This document shows positions 61,165 through 64,000 of a stretch of 64,000 nt of DNA, piece after piece. The notes beneath the pieces were generated by a model, which was not told the origin of the DNA, did not search any database, and saw only the letters and a program-made list of their open reading frames with translations. The position numbers and the translations under genes are program-made. The stretch lies in contig NW_026570290.1 of NCBI RefSeq assembly GCF_019649055.1, positions 248,001 to 312,000 on the forward strand, written 5' to 3'. Position 1 is the stretch's first letter. The number at the start of each line of letters is the position of its first letter. This DNA comes from Paramacrobiotus metropolitanus. Taxonomy: Eukaryota; Tardigrada; Eutardigrada; Parachela; Macrobiotidae.

Positions 61165-64000
61165 ATGACCACTGGCCTTTGCAAGATGTCGCGACTATAC
61201 TCTCTCATAATTTATGGTAAGAAAGCCGTTAACTTGCGTACAACAATACTGTAAATATAGCCACATTTTCTATAAGATAATCTGGAAGATTTCTAATCGG
61301 TTACGTTAATAAGGTGCCGGTGGTATAGTGCATCGTTTCGCAATCTTGATCAGTAACATTTTAATTTTACCGGCTCTGACGGATTTTCCTAAATGTGGGT
61401 TTTATAGTGTATACAGCACAAGTACAGTTTCTACAGATAATCAGTTGTCAAAAGCAGAAGGGAAGCGTACGCTCGAAGAAGTACACTGATAATGATGGCC
61501 AGTTTCACTGCATAATTAATTTTGTTAGATTAGCACTTATTGCAATTTACTGGTTCAGCTCACGATTAAATTTATCGTAATGTATCGTGCAATATTATTT
61601 TCACAATTAGCTAAAATGTAGGGAACGTCGGCGTTTATTGCAGATAAAGCTATTTTTTAAATTCAAATGATTTTCCTCTGGGAAGTAGCAAACCTCGATT
61701 TATTGCTGTTGATAGAAATTAAGCACTCATTAACCTGTTAAATTTCCGGATTATGCGTTGGTTTTTAGAAACCACAATAATCGCACAATGGTTTTTGTTC
61801 GCTTTGGTATAGTCCGGGTATTGTGTGACAGCTAACTATAATGATCTGCACTGATGAATGGGGGCACACATACAATGCGGATAGAGTGCACGTTAAGGCC
61901 AGTGCGCGACGGCCGGCTGACTGCAGCGAGGCTGAGCCAGTGTCCATTATTCCGCTGAACAAACAAGTGTCTTCTGCTACAATTGACAGGCCGGGGATCT
62001 AATTCAGCCGGCTGACAATAGGGTGCCCAGCTCCAAGTCAGGGCATTCCGTGTATGCATTGGCAGTGCCTGTTTGAAAAGAAGATTTACCTGTCCATCAG
62101 GCCGGTGCTTAAGTACGCCCGCAACCGGCATATTATGCGGCCTACGCACAGTTTTACATTTTGCTTGGCTGACCATCATCCATGCAGTCATCCGCTGTGT
62201 CGATCCGAATTATCATATTTTAGCTTGATCAAGTAGCGGAAAAGTCAGAAACAGAAGCCTGCTTTGTTACGCTCCGCTTAGCCCGATCGAAGAACAGACA
62301 GATTGCCGTTTTAGAAGAAAATACAGGACTATTTTTCAGAGCACCGAGAAGCAATCAGAAGACAAATTAATATGTTAATTTGGCTTAATTATGCGTACCG
62401 TAAATATAAAATTAATACACATATTTTTTATTTGTTTGTCTTTATCTATAGTCATATCTTGTAAGATAAAATCAATTAAGCAGATGACCATAACGGAAAA
62501 CAAGCGGAAATAGTAGACCGAAATTAGCCGTGAAACGCAGTTATACTTTAACATGTTTTACTACATAATTCAGCAAGAAAATGCAAAAATATTAATAATT
62601 CGAAGTTATTGTTATGCTATAGATATAGGCATTAATTTTGCGAGTGCATATTATACGAATCCATAATACGAATAATAGTGCGCAAAGTACTGAATTATTT
62701 TTTGTAAGATTATGGAATCCATTAATTTCTCGCAAAAAGCGATATTTTTACGAATGCTTCTGTAACTAAAATCAAATGTATCTGCAAGTAATCTTACAAA
62801 TGTACTCGTACGTTTTGATATTTAGTTGCAGTATTCAGTTATCTTTTTCAGGTTTGGTTTGGGATCTCATGTTGGTGTACGGACTGGTCAAAGCTGCCGG
62901 CGGTGAAAATGGCAGCGGAAGTGGATTTGTTATTTGTGCCTGCAATACGGAGGAGTGCATCAGTCAAGGGACGCAGCGTTGTGTTGCCAGCAATATGTGC
63001 TTCGCTCAGGACAATCAGATCCGCAGTGCCGGGGCGGATAGCAGCGCCGATGCCCCACCGGAAACGCGGATTGTGCGTGGTTGCATTAACAGGTACGCGT
63101 AACAGCGATAAAGTTTACTGGTAAAATTCACATTCATTGTCTGCTTTACTCCCGGCTTTCATTTTGCCAAACGCTAAAACCATATAAATAAAACAATTTG
63201 TTATTAAAATACGGATAAATCATTAAAATTATACAGATAAGTAAAGAATTATTTAGAATACTGGCTCATATCGCTATCGCACATAGTTAGAATAACATTG
63301 CCGAAGATTACTAAAATCTGTCATTTTTCTATACAGATCGACGCCATTGTTATGCGAAAACCGTCCGCCAGCCACCAGCGCCTTTGCCCGCCGCATGATG
63401 GCCAACTGGCCGTTGCTGCACTGTTGCACTACCGATCTGTGCAACCAGGAGGTCATCCCTACCCTTCCGCCTTGGTTTCCCTCCGATCTCTCGGCCGAGC
63501 AGCCCCTCGAACAACCAGAACCCGAACCGGCCATTGTCGACGAAGCTGATGAACACGAACCCATCGAACCGGCCGAGACCACCCAGCCGATCAAAACCCG
63601 TCCGCGTTTCCGCTTCCGCCGTCCCCCGCCGGACACCGAGCCAACCTCCACCACCGTCCGTCCTGCCACCATCGATTACGGCCAACTCGCTCGTCCCCAC
63701 CTCGACGACACCAGCGCCCAGGACCTGGCTTCCTGGAGCGAAATGGACATCGCCGAGGGTGACCTCCACACTCCGCCTGAGATCGTCACCTTCAACTCCA
63801 CAAACCAACCGGATGCCCGCAGCGTCCTGGTGATCAGCAGCACCCTGGACAGCCCCGAAGACTTATCCAGCACCCACGCCAACCTCCTGTACATTGTCGT
63901 CCCGGGTGTCGGACTGGTGGCGCTGTTTGTCGCGTTGTGTTTATTGGTCGTCGCGGTACGGCGGGCCGGTGTGATCTACGGCTCCATCCCGGCCACCCGC
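61165..64000 (+). CDS. TGF-beta/BMP/activin type I receptor, 5' part
   Basis: Exons 61165..61216, 62852..63092 and 63337..64000 (open at the window end), phases 1 and 2 matching. Residues 1-34 form a signal peptide (alternative start at 61186). The ligand-binding region has CACNTEEC, RCVASNMCF, GCINR, LLCENRP and the diagnostic CCTTDLCN box (about 127-134). The membrane segment is at about 281-305, starting LLYIVVPGVGLVALFV. The GS box and serine/threonine kinase domain lie beyond the window. Type I receptors phosphorylate Smads after activation by type II partners. The spacing from CCTTDLCN to the membrane is about 146 residues, rich in Pro, Glu and Thr, far longer than usual in this family. 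The large first intron (1.6 kb) separates the signal peptide exon. Confidence 0.85.
61217..62851 (+). other. Intron 1 of the type I receptor gene
   Basis: About 1.6 kb between donor ATG/gtaaga and acceptor ttcag/GT. Open frames on either strand (61395, 61832, 62054) have no recognisable domain. Nothing else seen. Confidence 0.6.

Noticed and set aside
1-64000. CRISPR array, tRNA or rRNA genes
   Set aside because: No regularly spaced direct repeats with unique spacers, and no tRNA cloverleaf or rRNA core sequence recognised by eye.

Overview
The window looks like nuclear DNA from a small-genome ecdysozoan animal. A tardigrade such as a Hypsibius relative fits best. The basis is short GT-AG introns, dense small exons, bifunctional PAM, MATH-BTB, BMP-type receptor, gustatory-receptor-like and tandem M13 peptidase genes. 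The species assignment is inference. There is no sign of bacterial operons, rRNA, tRNA or CRISPR. I rebuilt most genes by hand, matching splice-site phases and conserved family motifs.

Layout. 0.9-2.2 kb: a complete MATH-BTB (SPOP-like) ubiquitin-ligase adaptor, + strand. 3.5-6.2 kb: an eight-exon secreted protein of 499 residues, + strand. It fuses an astacin-like domain that has lost its catalytic zinc site to a Gly-Thr repeat linker and a C-terminal CAP/SCP domain. 9.6-11.1 kb: a secreted cysteine-rich repeat protein of unknown function. 12.4-13.5 kb (- strand): an unknown secreted protein of 232 residues. 15.7-16.4 kb: an element with repeated subterminal inverted motifs.

16.9-40.3 kb is a block of duplicating and decaying gene families. 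It holds two intact gustatory-receptor-like genes, a third damaged one on the - strand and a fragment. It also holds a DGAT2-like acyltransferase with two frameshifts and one GC-AG intron. Three tandem secreted neprilysin-type (M13) peptidases lie on the - strand. All share intron positions, and the first carries one in-frame stop plus losses at two active-site positions. Between the second and third is a defensin-like six-cysteine peptide gene, with a degenerate copy made by a segmental duplication that also copied the first exon of a peptidase gene.

43.6-64 kb is mostly conserved single-copy genes. A complete 13-exon bifunctional PAM enzyme (neuropeptide C-terminal amidation) on the - strand has a long histidine-rich linker. 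It is followed by a mitochondrial RsfS/MALSU1 ribosome-silencing factor (+) and an intronless secreted GH114-like protein (-, candidate horizontal transfer). The last gene is the 5' part of a TGF-beta/BMP/activin type I receptor (+), which has an unusually long acidic, proline-rich stretch before its membrane segment and runs off the window end.

Most links between genes are by family rather than by pathway. PAM (peptide maturation) and the M13 peptidases (peptide degradation) both act on peptides, but their proximity need not be functional.
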